Source: Nocardia mikamii NBRC 108933 (GTDB lineage Bacteria > Actinomycetota > Actinomycetes > Mycobacteriales > Mycobacteriaceae). From it: 64,000 nt of DNA. Below are positions 37,268-45,915 of the stretch, piece by piece. Position numbers and translations under genes: made by a program. The notes below the pieces were generated by a model. That model was not told where the DNA came from. It was given only the letters and a program-made list of their open reading frames with translations, and did no database searches. Every line of letters starts with the position of its first letter. Position 1 is the first letter of the stretch. The DNA lies in the NCBI RefSeq assembly GCF_001613505.1, contig NZ_BDCM01000013.1, positions 62,001 to 126,000 on the forward strand, in the 5' to 3' direction.

Positions 37268-38173
37268 TCAGCGATCCGGCGCCGGATCGCCCGGTGAGGC
37301 GTGGTGTGACAGTAGCGATGCGCGTGCGTATTCCAGCGGTGCCATTCCGATCTCGTTCGCGAATTCGCGGCTGAAATGGGCCTGATCGAAATAGCCGAGC
37401 TCCAGCGCCAGCGTCGCCAGATCGTCGGTGCGGCCCTGCGCCAGCAGCTGCGCGCCGTCCTGCAGACGATAGCGGCGCAGCACCCATTTCGGCCCGGCGC
37501 CGACGTAGCGGCGGAACAGGCGTTGCAGGGTGCGGATCGGGATGTCGAAACGAGCGGTGACCTGATCGACCCGGGTCAGATCGGGATCGGCCTCCATCGC
37601 GGCGATGACCCGCAAGACCAGCAGGTAGTTGCGGTCGGGGGTGCGACGGCCCGCGGCGCGGGCGAAGTAGGCGTCCACGATGTCGCGGCGCTCCTCGGCA
37701 CTGTCGGTCGCCAGCACGCGTTCGGTCAGCCCCTCGGCCTCCGGCAGCACCTCGGTCAGTTCGATGGCGGTATCGCGCAGGGCGGCGACGTCGATGCCGG
37801 TGAAGGCGCCGAAGCCGCCGGGACGGAATTTGGCGGCGAAGGTCTCCCCCTCCCCCGTCAGTTCGCGCACGAATTTGCCGGTGGTCACGCCGTTGACGAA
37901 TCCGCCGGTGCGGGTGGCGGACCGCTCGAAACTGACGTTGACCGAGGGGAACGGCAACACCTGCGCGTGATAGGGCGGCCGGCCGCGCAGATCCCAGGAG
38001 ACCGACCAATACCATTCGACGAATTCGGCCGTGTGCGAGCCGGCCGGCAACCGGATCAGCCTGCGGTGACGCTCCTGCTCGCGGGGATGCAGGATGCCCT
38101 TGGTCACCTCCGGCGGAGGCACCGGAACCGGATGCAGCGCAGCGCCTTTCGCGCGCTCGTCACCGGTCGGCAC
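37268..38173 (-). CDS. AraC-family transcriptional regulator
   Basis: Regulator of 301 residues. The N-terminal 170 residues form the ligand or dimerisation domain with the pattern FVEWYWSVSWDLRG and AKFRPGGFGAF, typical of the DUF6597-like AraC group. The C-terminal two helix-turn-helices (about 200-290) include RFDIPIRTLQRLFRRYVGAGPKWVLRRYRLQ and LALELGYFDQAHFSREFANEIGMAPLEY. Start GTG follows GGGAG. Divergent from a VOC protein gene with 76 bases between, so likely its regulator. Confidence 0.9.
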   Translation of the reverse strand: MPTGDERAKGAALHPVPVPPPEVTKGILHPREQERHRRLIRLPAGSHTAEFVEWYWSVSWDLRGRPPYHAQVLPFPSVNVSFERSATRTGGFVNGVTTGKFVRELTGEGETFAAKFRPGGFGAFTGIDVAALRDTAIELTEVLPEAEGLTERVLATDSAEERRDIVDAYFARAAGRRTPDRNYLLVLRVIAAMEADPDLTRVDQVTARFDIPIRTLQRLFRRYVGAGPKWVLRRYRLQDGAQLLAQGRTDDLATLALELGYFDQAHFSREFANEIGMAPLEYARASLLSHHASPGDPAPDR

Positions 38174-38249
38174 GGCCCGTCTCCCACCGCGGACGAGGCT
38201 GTCGCTTTCTTACAAGATCTATTCCCCGCGATGGCCGAGAGTTGTTCCC

Positions 38250-38720
38250 ATGAGCAACGACGTCAATCCCATTCCCGAGGGTTATCACTCCATCAACTGT
38301 TTCCTGGCCGTACCCGACGGCAACAAGGCCATCGAGTTCTACTCCGCGGTCTTCGGCGCGAAGGTGCTCAGCCGCAACGACCTTCCCGACGGGCAACCGG
38401 CGCACGCCGAACTGGCGATCGGCGATTCCACCATCCAGATGGGTATGCCCATCCCCGACCACGGGGTGCGCGCACCCGAATCGGGCTGGGTGCACACCAG
38501 CATCGTCCATTACTGCCCCGATGCCGACGCGGTCGTCGCCCGCGCCGCCGAACACGGCGCCGCCCGGGTCGAGGAGCCGCAGACGTTCGTCACCGGCGAC
38601 CGCTACGGGCTGGTGATGGATCCGTTCGGACATCGCTGGGTGGTCATGACCCGGGTCGAGGACGTCTCGCGCGAGGAGGCCGAGCGCCGGGTCAACGAGT
38701 GGATGGCCACGCAGAGCTGA
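38250..38720 (+). CDS. VOC/glyoxalase superfamily protein (PhnB-like)
   Basis: Metal- or substrate-binding protein of 156 residues with two beta-alpha-beta-beta-beta units of the vicinal-oxygen-chelate fold. Signatures: SINCFLAVPDGNKAIEFYSAVFGAKVL and the C-terminal DRYGLVMDPFGHRWVVMTR, as in PhnB-type proteins. ATG at 38250; upstream codons overlap the promoter region. Substrate unknown; relatives act on glyoxals, on aromatic substrates, or bind antibiotics. The AraC gene on the other strand is the probable regulator. A perfect hairpin terminator follows. Confidence 0.85.
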   Translation: MSNDVNPIPEGYHSINCFLAVPDGNKAIEFYSAVFGAKVLSRNDLPDGQPAHAELAIGDSTIQMGMPIPDHGVRAPESGWVHTSIVHYCPDADAVVARAAEHGAARVEEPQTFVTGDRYGLVMDPFGHRWVVMTRVEDVSREEAERRVNEWMATQS

Positions 38721-38733
38721 CGCGGGTCGCGCG

Positions 38734-38758
38734 GGTGCCCCGGCCCGGCCGGGGCACC
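38734..38758. terminator. Hairpin terminator between VOC gene and uvrB
   Basis: GGTGCCCCGG (38734-38743) and CCGGGGCACC (38749-38758) pair perfectly around a five-base loop, 13 bases after the VOC stop codon. It also faces the end of uvrB on the other strand and may serve both. Confidence 0.8.
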
Positions 38759-38791
38759 GCCGCGTGCGCGGGAAAGACGCTGCGCGGGAAC

Positions 38792-40975
38792 TCATTTCAG
38801 CCCGGCGGCATCCATACCACGCAACTCCTTCTTCAGGTCGGCGATCTCGTCGCGCAATCGCCCGGCCAGCTCGAACTGCAATTCGCGGGCGGCGTTCATC
38901 ATCTGATCGGTCAGCTGGGCCACCAGATCCGCCAGTTCCGCGCGCGGCATATTCGCGATATCGCGGCCCTCGTACACCCCGGCGCTCACCGCGCGGCCGG
39001 GTTCACCCTGGGCTCGGCGACCGCGGCTGGCATTGCGCCCGGATCCGCCGACCTCCACCTCCGTCTCGTCGGCCTCGCGGTAGACCTGATCGAGGATGTC
39101 GGCGATCTTCTTGCGCAGCGGTTTCGGATCGATGCCGTTTGCTTCGTTGTAGGCGACCTGCTTGGCCCGCCGCCGTTCGGTCTCGTCGATGGCCTGGCGC
39201 ATCGAATCGGTCACCTTGTCGGCGTACATGTGCACTTCGCCGGAGACGTTGCGCGCGGCACGCCCGATCGTCTGGATGAGGCTGGTGGCGCTGCGCAGGA
39301 AGCCCTCCTTGTCGGCGTCCAGGATCGCGACCAGCGACACCTCCGGCAGGTCGAGGCCCTCACGCAGCAGGTTGATGCCGACCAGCACGTCGTATTCGCC
39401 CAGCCGCAGCTGCCGCAACAATTCGACGCGGCGCAGCGTATCGATCTCCGAATGCAGGTAGCGGACCCGCACACCCATGCCCAGGAGATAGTCGGTCAGA
39501 TCCTCGGCCATCTTCTTGGTGAGGGTGGTGACCAGTACCCGTTCGTCGCGTTCGGTGCGGGTGCGGATCTCGTGCACCAGATCGTCGATCTGGCCCTTGG
39601 TCGGTTTGACCACCACCTGCGGATCGACCAGTCCGGTCGGGCGGATCACCTGTTCGACGAACTCACCGCCGGTACTGCCCAGTTCGTACGGGCCGGGCGT
39701 CGCCGACATGTACACGGTCTGCCCGATCCGGTCGGCGAACTCCTCCCAGGTGAGCGGGCGGTTGTCCACCGCCGAGGGCAGCCGGAAACCGTATTCGACG
39801 AGATTGCGCTTGCGCGACATGTCGCCTTCGTACATGCCACCGATCTGCGGCACGGTCACGTGCGACTCGTCGATGATCAGGAGGAAATCCTCCGGGAAGT
39901 AGTCGAGCAGCGTGGCCGGCGCCGAACCGGCCGGACGGCCGTCGATATGCCGCGAATAGTTCTCGATACCGGAGCAGAACCCGACCTGCCGGATCATCTC
40001 CAGGTCGTATTGGGTGCGCATGCGCAGCCGCTGCGCCTCGAGCAGTTTGCCCTGCCGCTCCAGATCCGCGAGCCGCTGTTCGAGTTCGGTCTCGATATCG
40101 GCGACCGCGCGCTCCATCCGATCCGGCCCGGCCACGTAGTGGGTCGCCGGGAAGATGCGCAGGGTCTCGACCTGGCGCACCACATCGCCGGTGAGTGGAT
40201 GCAGGTAGTACAGCGCCTCGATCTCGTCGCCGAAGAACTCGATGCGGACCGCGAGTTCCTCGTAGGACGGGATGATCTCGACGGTGTCGCCGCGCACCCG
40301 GAACGAACCGCGGGTGAAGGCCATGTCGTTGCGCGTGTACTGGACATCGACCAGCAGGCGCAGCAGCCGGTCGCGCTCGACCTCGGTGCCGACCTCGAGC
40401 TGCACCGAACGGTCCAGATAGGACTGCGGGGTACCCAGGCCGTAGATACACGACACCGAGGCGACCACCACGACATCGCGGCGGGAGAGCAGGCTCGACG
40501 TCGCCGAATGGCGCAGCCGCTCCACATCGTCGTTGATCGAGGAGTCCTTCTCGATGTAGGTGTCGGTCTGCGCGATGTACGCCTCGGGCTGGTAGTAGTC
40601 GTAGTAGGAGACGAAGTACTCCACCGCGTTGTGCGGCAGCATCTCGCGCAGTTCGTTGGCCAGCTGGGCGGCCAGGGTCTTGTTCGGCGCCATGACCAGG
40701 GTCGGGCGCTGGACCCGCTCGATCAGCCAGGCCGCGGTGGCCGATTTGCCGGTACCGGTGGCGCCGAGCAGCACCACGTCCTTCTCGCCGCCACGCAACC
40801 GCCGCTCCAGCTCCGTGATCGCGGCAGGCTGGTCGCCGGCGGGCCGATGCTCGCTGACGACCTCGAACCGCCCGTCGGAGCGTTCGATCGCCCCGATCGG
40901 CCGGAATTCCGAATGCGCCAGCGGCTGCTCGCCGGGTGCGTCCGAATCCGCGGGGATCTCCGTTGCGAAAGCCAT
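38792..40975 (-). CDS. uvrB: Excinuclease ABC subunit B
   Basis: Helicase-like core of nucleotide excision repair; verifies damage, recruits UvrC. 727 residues. Walker A GATGTGKS (71-78), beta-hairpin YYDYYQPEAYI that clamps DNA, DESH box (LLIIDESHVT), helicase motifs V-VI (GINLLREGLDLPEVSL and QTIGRAARN), and the C-terminal UVR domain (LVAQLTDQMMNAARELQFELAGRLRDEIADLKKEL). ATG at 40975 fits the conserved N-terminus; the frame opens 21 codons further up. Same position relative to coaE as Rv1633. Confidence 0.98.
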   Translation of the reverse strand: MAFATEIPADSDAPGEQPLAHSEFRPIGAIERSDGRFEVVSEHRPAGDQPAAITELERRLRGGEKDVVLLGATGTGKSATAAWLIERVQRPTLVMAPNKTLAAQLANELREMLPHNAVEYFVSYYDYYQPEAYIAQTDTYIEKDSSINDDVERLRHSATSSLLSRRDVVVVASVSCIYGLGTPQSYLDRSVQLEVGTEVERDRLLRLLVDVQYTRNDMAFTRGSFRVRGDTVEIIPSYEELAVRIEFFGDEIEALYYLHPLTGDVVRQVETLRIFPATHYVAGPDRMERAVADIETELEQRLADLERQGKLLEAQRLRMRTQYDLEMIRQVGFCSGIENYSRHIDGRPAGSAPATLLDYFPEDFLLIIDESHVTVPQIGGMYEGDMSRKRNLVEYGFRLPSAVDNRPLTWEEFADRIGQTVYMSATPGPYELGSTGGEFVEQVIRPTGLVDPQVVVKPTKGQIDDLVHEIRTRTERDERVLVTTLTKKMAEDLTDYLLGMGVRVRYLHSEIDTLRRVELLRQLRLGEYDVLVGINLLREGLDLPEVSLVAILDADKEGFLRSATSLIQTIGRAARNVSGEVHMYADKVTDSMRQAIDETERRRAKQVAYNEANGIDPKPLRKKIADILDQVYREADETEVEVGGSGRNASRGRRAQGEPGRAVSAGVYEGRDIANMPRAELADLVAQLTDQMMNAARELQFELAGRLRDEIADLKKELRGMDAAGLK

Positions 40976-41770
40976 GGTCACCAGGGTAAGCCGCGGCACC
41001 GACAAGTTCCGGCGCCGTGACCGCGGGCACAGCGACACGCCCGGCGATCATTTTTCGGCCACGAGTGCGTATCGGCGGGCACAGGCGCCGCCGCCGCGTG
41101 GCCAGGCGCCGCCGGCCGTGGCGACCGCGGCGCTGGACGCACCGACCGCTCAGGGCAACCACACGGCAAAACCAGCGGCCCGCCGGCCGCCCGGGGCGAG
41201 GACCACACCGCGGGCTCGGCCGGCGTGCCCGCATCCACACCGGCCCGCATCGTCCACGGCGAACCGGCGCCGCCCCATCGGGCATCGGCGCCACCGGCCG
41301 GCGGCGGAACGGGTTCATCCCTCCGGAACACGCCCTATCCCAACCATTTCGACCGGACCCGCGTCACCGGCACCACAATTCCCGGCCGACTCGTTCGGAC
41401 ATTTCGAACAATTCGATTCATCCCACGGCTTTTCGGCCACAACAGGCCGAACGCCCTGCTCCGCAGAATAATTCGATAATTCACCCCCAGTGACGGCACA
41501 GTTCCGCACGGCGGCGCCTCCGAAACGCCGCCGCCGACCTTTGCGACAAGGTCCGGCCCGAGGTTTGCCAGGCTCGCGGGAGCATTGCCCCGGCAACCGC
41601 GCGCGCAGCATTGAATCAAGCGACCAGATGCCCGAAATGTCTGGTAGAGCAGGGCGGCTCGATGATAACGACGCGGCCGAATCAGCCGGATTCCGTGTCG
41701 TTTTCACCCCGCCGGAGGGGGTTGCCCGGGTGTACGCTGATCCGGTCGGAAGTCGAGAAGGGCAAGTGTT
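40976..41770. other. Intergenic region between uvrB and the DUF402 pair
   Basis: About 795 bases. The part next to uvrB is very GC-rich; from about 41320 composition is more mixed and several short frames lack ribosome sites and recognisable products. It should contain the uvrB promoter and that of the DUF402 genes. A small dyad TCGAA-CAA-TTCGA lies at 41404-41416. A possible hairpin (GGCGGCG, 41510-41516 with CGCCGCC, 41526-41532) was seen. No gene supported. Confidence 0.5.
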
Positions 41771-42403
41771 ATGGCCGGTTTCCTCGCTGAACGTGTCACC
41801 CGGACTCTGCGCACTGCCGCGCCCAATGGAGTCAGCCCAATGCCGTCGAATCGCAACATTCCGGGCCGAAAAACACCGATTCCGGTGCCACCCTCGGGGA
41901 CGGCGCACAGACCGCACGTCGAATATTTCGACATCGCCGATCTCACCAGAACCGATTCCCGCGGTTTCGTCCATTCGGTCGACAGTTATCACGCCGAGCC
42001 GTGGGGTCTGTATCTGGTCCGGGCGGCCGACACCCCGCCCTACCGCTACACCGAGACCTGGCTCCTGCCCCAGCAGTCGGTCCGCGTCACCATGCATCAC
42101 GTCAACGCGGCGCACGATCGCGATCCGATCTATCACATCTATATCGGCGACTTCGCCAAGATCGCGCCGAAGCGCTGGCGGGCCGAGTACCACTACATCG
42201 ACATCGCCGCCCGCAACGGCCACGTCTGCGAGCTGCACGGAGTCGATGAACTGTTCGCCGCGCACGCGGCCGGCCATGTGTCGGCCGAGACGGCCCAGCG
42301 GGCGTTCGAGCGGGCCACCGCCGTCGTCGACGGTATCGCCTCGCACGATCACAACTTCGAACGCTGGCTCACGACCCAGGGCGTCACGCTGCACTGGCTG
42401 TGA
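41771..42403 (+). CDS. DUF402-family protein, first of two tandem paralogues
   Basis: Protein of 210 residues whose core (about 50-210) matches DUF402/FomD-barrel-like proteins: EPWGLYLVRAAD, a WLLPQQSVRVTM strand pair, IYIGDFAKIAP, and a HGVDELFAAHAAGHVSAETAQRAFERAT helix region. DUF402 relatives bind metal and hydrolyse nucleotide phosphates in known cases. The start at 41771 has AGAAGGGC upstream; ATG at 41840 is an alternative and gives an N-terminus nearer that of the paralogue. It is 85 bases before a close homologue, so the pair arose by duplication. M. tuberculosis has one gene of unknown function (Rv1632c) between coaE and uvrB. Confidence 0.75.
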   Translation: MAGFLAERVTRTLRTAAPNGVSPMPSNRNIPGRKTPIPVPPSGTAHRPHVEYFDIADLTRTDSRGFVHSVDSYHAEPWGLYLVRAADTPPYRYTETWLLPQQSVRVTMHHVNAAHDRDPIYHIYIGDFAKIAPKRWRAEYHYIDIAARNGHVCELHGVDELFAAHAAGHVSAETAQRAFERATAVVDGIASHDHNFERWLTTQGVTLHWL

Positions 42404-42488
42404 CCCCGGCACCACCCGCTCGCGCCGATGATCATCGAATCACGGCGCGAGCGGGCGTTTCGCGGGCCGGCGACGGTAGATTCGGGGC

Positions 42489-43013
42489 ATGACGCAGGGG
42501 CACGTGGTCGATCTGCATCGGCCGAAGATCGAGTACTTCGACCTCGCCGGGTCCACCAATACCGATCCCAAGGGTTTCGTGCGGCCGGTCGAGACGTTCC
42601 GGACCGAACCCTGGGGGCTCTACATGGCCCGCACCGCGGATCACCCGGAATTCCACTACCTCGAGTCCTGGCTGCTACCGGAGCTGTCGCTACGCGCCAC
42701 GATCTTCCACTTCCGCCCCACCCACCCGCGCGATCAGGACTTCTACCTCGATATCGGTGATTTCTCCGCGGCGGGACCGCAGATGTGGAAGTCGGTCGAC
42801 CACTACCTCGACATCGTCGTCCGCACCGGCCGGGAGGCGATTCTGCTCGACGTCGACGAACTCCTGGCCGCCCACGCCGCCGGATATCTGAGCGCCTCCG
42901 AGGCTCAGCAGGCGATCGAGGCCGCCACCGCCGCCATCGACGGAATCGCCGCGCACGGACACGATTTCGAAGCCTGGCTGCGCTCCCGAGGTATCACCCT
43001 CGGCTGGCGGTGA
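42489..43013 (+). CDS. DUF402-family protein, second of two tandem paralogues
   Basis: Protein of 174 residues, homologous over its whole length to the preceding gene product: IEYFDLAGSTNTDPKGFV, EPWGLYMARTAD, FYLDIGDFSAAGP, LLDVDELLAAHAAGYLSASEAQQAIEAAT. The two differ mostly in the first 40 residues and in the strands FHFRPTHP versus HHVNAAHD. Same strand, short gap, so probably co-transcribed. Function unknown; either could be a phosphohydrolase as seen for some DUF402 members. ATG lies after a run without a clear Shine-Dalgarno. Confidence 0.75.
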   Translation: MTQGHVVDLHRPKIEYFDLAGSTNTDPKGFVRPVETFRTEPWGLYMARTADHPEFHYLESWLLPELSLRATIFHFRPTHPRDQDFYLDIGDFSAAGPQMWKSVDHYLDIVVRTGREAILLDVDELLAAHAAGYLSASEAQQAIEAATAAIDGIAAHGHDFEAWLRSRGITLGWR

Positions 43014-43142
43014 GACCCGGTGCCGAGCCCTGTGCGACGGGTGCGGGAACGAGTCGGGCTGAGCCGAACTCTTCTCCACGGTAGGCCCACGCCACTAGGG
43101 TCCAGCCAGGTCGTTCACGTCCCCTCGAGAACCGGGAGAGCC

Positions 43143-44105
43143 ATGGGTGAGTCGTCGTCGTTGCGTCGTGTCGGGAGTTCGGGGCTCGCGGTATCGGTCG
43201 TCGGGCTGGGCACCAACAATTTCGGGATGAAGCTCGATCTCGAGCAGAGCAGAGCGGTGCTGCACGCCGCGCTCGACCACGGCATCAATCTGATCGACAC
43301 CGCCGACTCCTACGGGGAATCGGAGCGGCGAATCGGCGAGATCCTGCAGGGCAGACGTGATGACGTCGTCATCGCGACCAAGTTCGGCAACGACGTGCGC
43401 CGCCTCGGCGGGGACAACGGCGAGGACTGGGGCGCGCGTGGCTCACGCCGCTACATCCGCCGCGCGGTCGAGCAGTCGCTGCGCCGGCTGCGCACGGACT
43501 GGATCGATCTTTACCAGCTCCATCGCCCGGATCCGGCGACACCGATCGAGGAGACGCTGTCCGCGCTGGACGATCTCGTCCACGAGGGCAAGATCCGATA
43601 CCTGGGCCATTCCAACTTCACCGGCTGGCAGACCGCGGACGCCGAATGGACCGCGCGGACCCGCAATCTCGAGCGGTTCATCAGCGCGCAGAACGAATAC
43701 AGCCTGCTGCAGCGTGGGATCGAGGCCGACCTGGTGCCGGCCCTCGAGCACTACGGCATCGGGTTGCTCCCCTACTTCCCTTTGGCGAGCGGCCTGCTCA
43801 CCGGTAAGTACAAACGCGGCGTGCCGGCGCCCGAAGGCAGCAGAATCCAGGCGTGGGGCCGGGAATCCGCACTCACGGACGCGGCTTTCGACATCGTGGA
43901 ACAGCTGGAGGATTTCGCCGCGCAGCGGTCGATCGCCCTGCTCGACGTCGCCATCGGCGGTCTCGCCGCGCAGCCCGCGGTGAGTTCGGTGATCGCCGGG
44001 GCCACCTCACCCGAGCAGGTCGAGGCCAATGTGAGGGCCGGGCAGTGGCAGCCCACCGCCGAGGACCTCGTGGAGATCGACCGGATCACCTCCGTATCGC
44101 GCTGA
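43143..44105 (+). CDS. Aldo/keto reductase, AKR superfamily
   Basis: NADPH-dependent reductase of 320 residues with an intact tetrad: Asp52 and Tyr57 (IDTADSYGES), Lys80 (VIATKFGN) and His127 (YQLHRPD). Phosphate-binding C-terminus is SSVIAGATSPEQVEAN. ATG at 43143 follows GGGAGAG. The pattern resembles YajO/voltage-gated K channel-beta-like reductases. Substrate unknown. Converges on coaE with a hairpin between them. Confidence 0.9.
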   Translation: MGESSSLRRVGSSGLAVSVVGLGTNNFGMKLDLEQSRAVLHAALDHGINLIDTADSYGESERRIGEILQGRRDDVVIATKFGNDVRRLGGDNGEDWGARGSRRYIRRAVEQSLRRLRTDWIDLYQLHRPDPATPIEETLSALDDLVHEGKIRYLGHSNFTGWQTADAEWTARTRNLERFISAQNEYSLLQRGIEADLVPALEHYGIGLLPYFPLASGLLTGKYKRGVPAPEGSRIQAWGRESALTDAAFDIVEQLEDFAAQRSIALLDVAIGGLAAQPAVSSVIAGATSPEQVEANVRAGQWQPTAEDLVEIDRITSVSR

Positions 44106-44114
44106 CAGCGGAGC

Positions 44115-44148
44115 GGGCGCCCGGCGGAAGCCCTCGGCCGGTGCGCCC
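44115..44148. terminator. Hairpin terminator between aldo/keto reductase and coaE
   Basis: GGGCGCCCGGC (44115-44125) pairs with GCCGG and GCGCCC (44137-44141 and 44143-44148), with one bulged T; loop of 11 bases. Ten bases after the reductase stop and facing the end of coaE. Confidence 0.6.
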
Positions 44149-44168
44149 GATCGCGGTGGGAGCCTGTG

Positions 44169-45365
44169 TCAGCCGCGCGGAACCCGCTCGTAGACCTTGT
44201 CGAACCAGGGTTCCTTCACCGACAGGTACGCCTCGACGGCCTCGGCTCCCACCGTGCCCGTCGCCTCCGCCTCTCCGCGGCGCTTGATCTCCAGGTACTC
44301 GGCGCGGGCGTCGGCGTCGGCACGCAACCAGTCGCGGAAGTCCAGGGCGAACCGCTGTCCCGGCGAACCGTCCACGCGCACATGGACATTCGCGAGCCGT
44401 CCGGGATCGGCGTTGCCGTGCAGACGTTTCGCCCACAGTTCGGCATCGGTGCCCGCAGGGTCCTGAGGCGTCGGCTTCGGGTTGTCGCCGGTGAGCGAGT
44501 CGATGAGGGGAAAACCGGCGGCGGCCAGTCGATCTCGCAGCGCGTCGGCCGTCGCGAGGTCGGCGACCGTGATCTGGATGTCGACGACATCCTTGGCGGC
44601 CAGCCCCGGTACCGCGGTGGAACCGATGTGATCGATCCGGCGCGCGTCGCCACCGCAGGCCAGCCACAGCCGGCCGATCAACCGCTGCGCCTGCGCCGGC
44701 CACTGCGGATCCGGCTCGACCAACCGCACCGGCCCGGTCGAGCGCGCCGGAGTCCGGGTGCGCACATTGTGTTCGAAGGGCAGCAGGCGCTGCTCCCACA
44801 GCGCCCGCACCTGCGGCGCCAGCGCCTCGGCATCGGAGTTGTTGTCCAACAGGACATCCGCGGCCGCACGCCGTTGATCGTCACTCGCCTGCGCCTTGAT
44901 CCGTGCCAGCGCGTCCGCCCGGCTCACGCCACGGAACTGCTCGAGCCGGTGCACGCGAGTCTGCTCGTCGGCCATCACCACCACGACGAGATTCATCATC
45001 GCGCCGAGATTGTTCTCGACCAGAAGCGGAACATCCTGCACCACAACGGCGTCCGCGGGCGCGGCGGCGATCAGCTCGGTGGTGCGCCGGCCGACCAGCG
45101 GATGGGTGATCGAGTTGAGCGTCGTGCGCGACTGCTCGTCCGCGAAGGCGACCGCCGCGAGCGCCGGGCGGTTCAAACTGCCGTCCTCGGCCAGAATTTC
45201 CGGGCCGAACGCCGCGACCAGCGCGGCCAGGCCCTCGGTGCCGGGTTCGACGACCTCGCGGGCGATGGCGTCACTGTCGACCAGCACCGCCCCGTGTTCC
45301 ACCAGCAGCCGCGCCACCGTCGACTTACCCGCTCCCATGCCTCCGGTGAGACCGATACGCAACAT
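44169..45365 (-). CDS. coaE: Dephospho-CoA kinase fused to a GrpB/UPF0157 domain
   Basis: Last step of CoA synthesis: phosphorylates the 3'-hydroxyl of dephospho-CoA. Residues 1-200 are CoaE: P-loop GLTGGMGAGKST (5-16), DSDAIAREVV, and QDVPLLVENNLG (CoA-binding). From about 205 to 398 follows a GrpB (UPF0157) domain of the nucleotidyltransferase fold: RLVEPDPQWPAQAQRLIG, IDHIGSTAVPGLAAKDVVDIQITV. The same fusion is known in mycobacteria, so it is a lineage trait. Start ATG preceded by GGGGAA. Role of the second domain unclear; it has been proposed to regulate or stabilise the kinase. Confidence 0.95.
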   Translation of the reverse strand: MLRIGLTGGMGAGKSTVARLLVEHGAVLVDSDAIAREVVEPGTEGLAALVAAFGPEILAEDGSLNRPALAAVAFADEQSRTTLNSITHPLVGRRTTELIAAAPADAVVVQDVPLLVENNLGAMMNLVVVVMADEQTRVHRLEQFRGVSRADALARIKAQASDDQRRAAADVLLDNNSDAEALAPQVRALWEQRLLPFEHNVRTRTPARSTGPVRLVEPDPQWPAQAQRLIGRLWLACGGDARRIDHIGSTAVPGLAAKDVVDIQITVADLATADALRDRLAAAGFPLIDSLTGDNPKPTPQDPAGTDAELWAKRLHGNADPGRLANVHVRVDGSPGQRFALDFRDWLRADADARAEYLEIKRRGEAEATGTVGAEAVEAYLSVKEPWFDKVYERVPRG

Positions 45366-45654
45366 TTCCCCAGTCTCGCATCCACTGCCCGCGTCCGCGC
45401 CCGCACCCCGGCTCAGGCCGAGCGGGCCGATTACCCATCGCGTGTTTCTTTTTCACCTCGTCCACGCGGTATTACCCATTCCGTGACGCCGGTGATATCA
45501 ATTCGCAACTTTCTCCGCCAGATACCGACCTGGAGTTGGCAACTTTCCGACACGCCGGGTCCGAAGTCACGCAAAATCCGCAACCTCACACTTTTGTTCC
45601 GCTACTGTTTCGCCGCGGGCGATCCAGGCCATCCGAGCTAGCGAAGGACGATCA
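45366..45654. other. Intergenic region upstream of coaE
   Basis: About 290 bases with an AT-richer centre. Two copies of GCAACTTTC occur at 45505-45513 and 45539-45547, 34 bases apart, which may mark a regulator site. A following SD-like GAAGGA precedes a TTG at 45655. No clear product in this part. Confidence 0.4.
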
Positions 45655-45861
45655 TTGGGCACCACACACATCCAGTCGGGTCGCCACCGGCTGGGTTTGG
45701 CAGGCACCGTGCACTGCATTCGGATACCCGCCGTAGCGGCAGCACTGGCCGAACATCGCCGTTCGTGGTTGACCGCCCTGCTCAGCCCGGCTCGGCACAG
45801 CTTCGCGGCCATGCGCAGCCGGGGCGGCGCCACCCGCTGGATTCCCGCCACGGCGAGCTGA
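45655..45861 (+). CDS. Possible small protein, 68 aa
   Basis: Weakly supported. A TTG is preceded at six bases by GAAGGA, and a strong hairpin begins 18 bases after the stop codon. The product is basic with Arg/His-rich ends and a hydrophobic middle (LGLAGTVHCIRIPAVAAALAEH). No family recognised. The hairpin also serves the convergent phospholipase gene, so it is not independent evidence. It could be chance. Confidence 0.3.
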   Translation: MGTTHIQSGRHRLGLAGTVHCIRIPAVAAALAEHRRSWLTALLSPARHSFAAMRSRGGATRWIPATAS

Positions 45862-45879
45862 CCAGTACGTCGAACGTTC

Positions 45880-45909
45880 GGCGGCCCACCGAGTCTCCGG
45901 TGGGCCGCC
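45880..45909. terminator. Bidirectional hairpin terminator downstream of phospholipase gene
   Basis: GGCGGCCCACCG (45880-45891) pairs with CGGTGGGCCGCC (45898-45909); followed on the plus strand by GGTCTTTC. On the minus strand it lies seven bases after the phospholipase stop codon. Confidence 0.75.
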
Positions 45910-45915
45910 GGTCTT

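Noticed and set aside
37376..41020. A 1214-codon open frame antisense to uvrB and the AraC and VOC region.
   Set aside because: Same cause: high-GC shadow of uvrB and neighbours. No domain matches and the strand is already occupied by clear genes.
41404..41416. TCGAA-CAA-TTCGA as an SOS box for uvrB.
   Set aside because: Spacing differs from the actinobacterial LexA site (TCGAAC-N4-GTTCGA) and it lies over 400 bases from uvrB.
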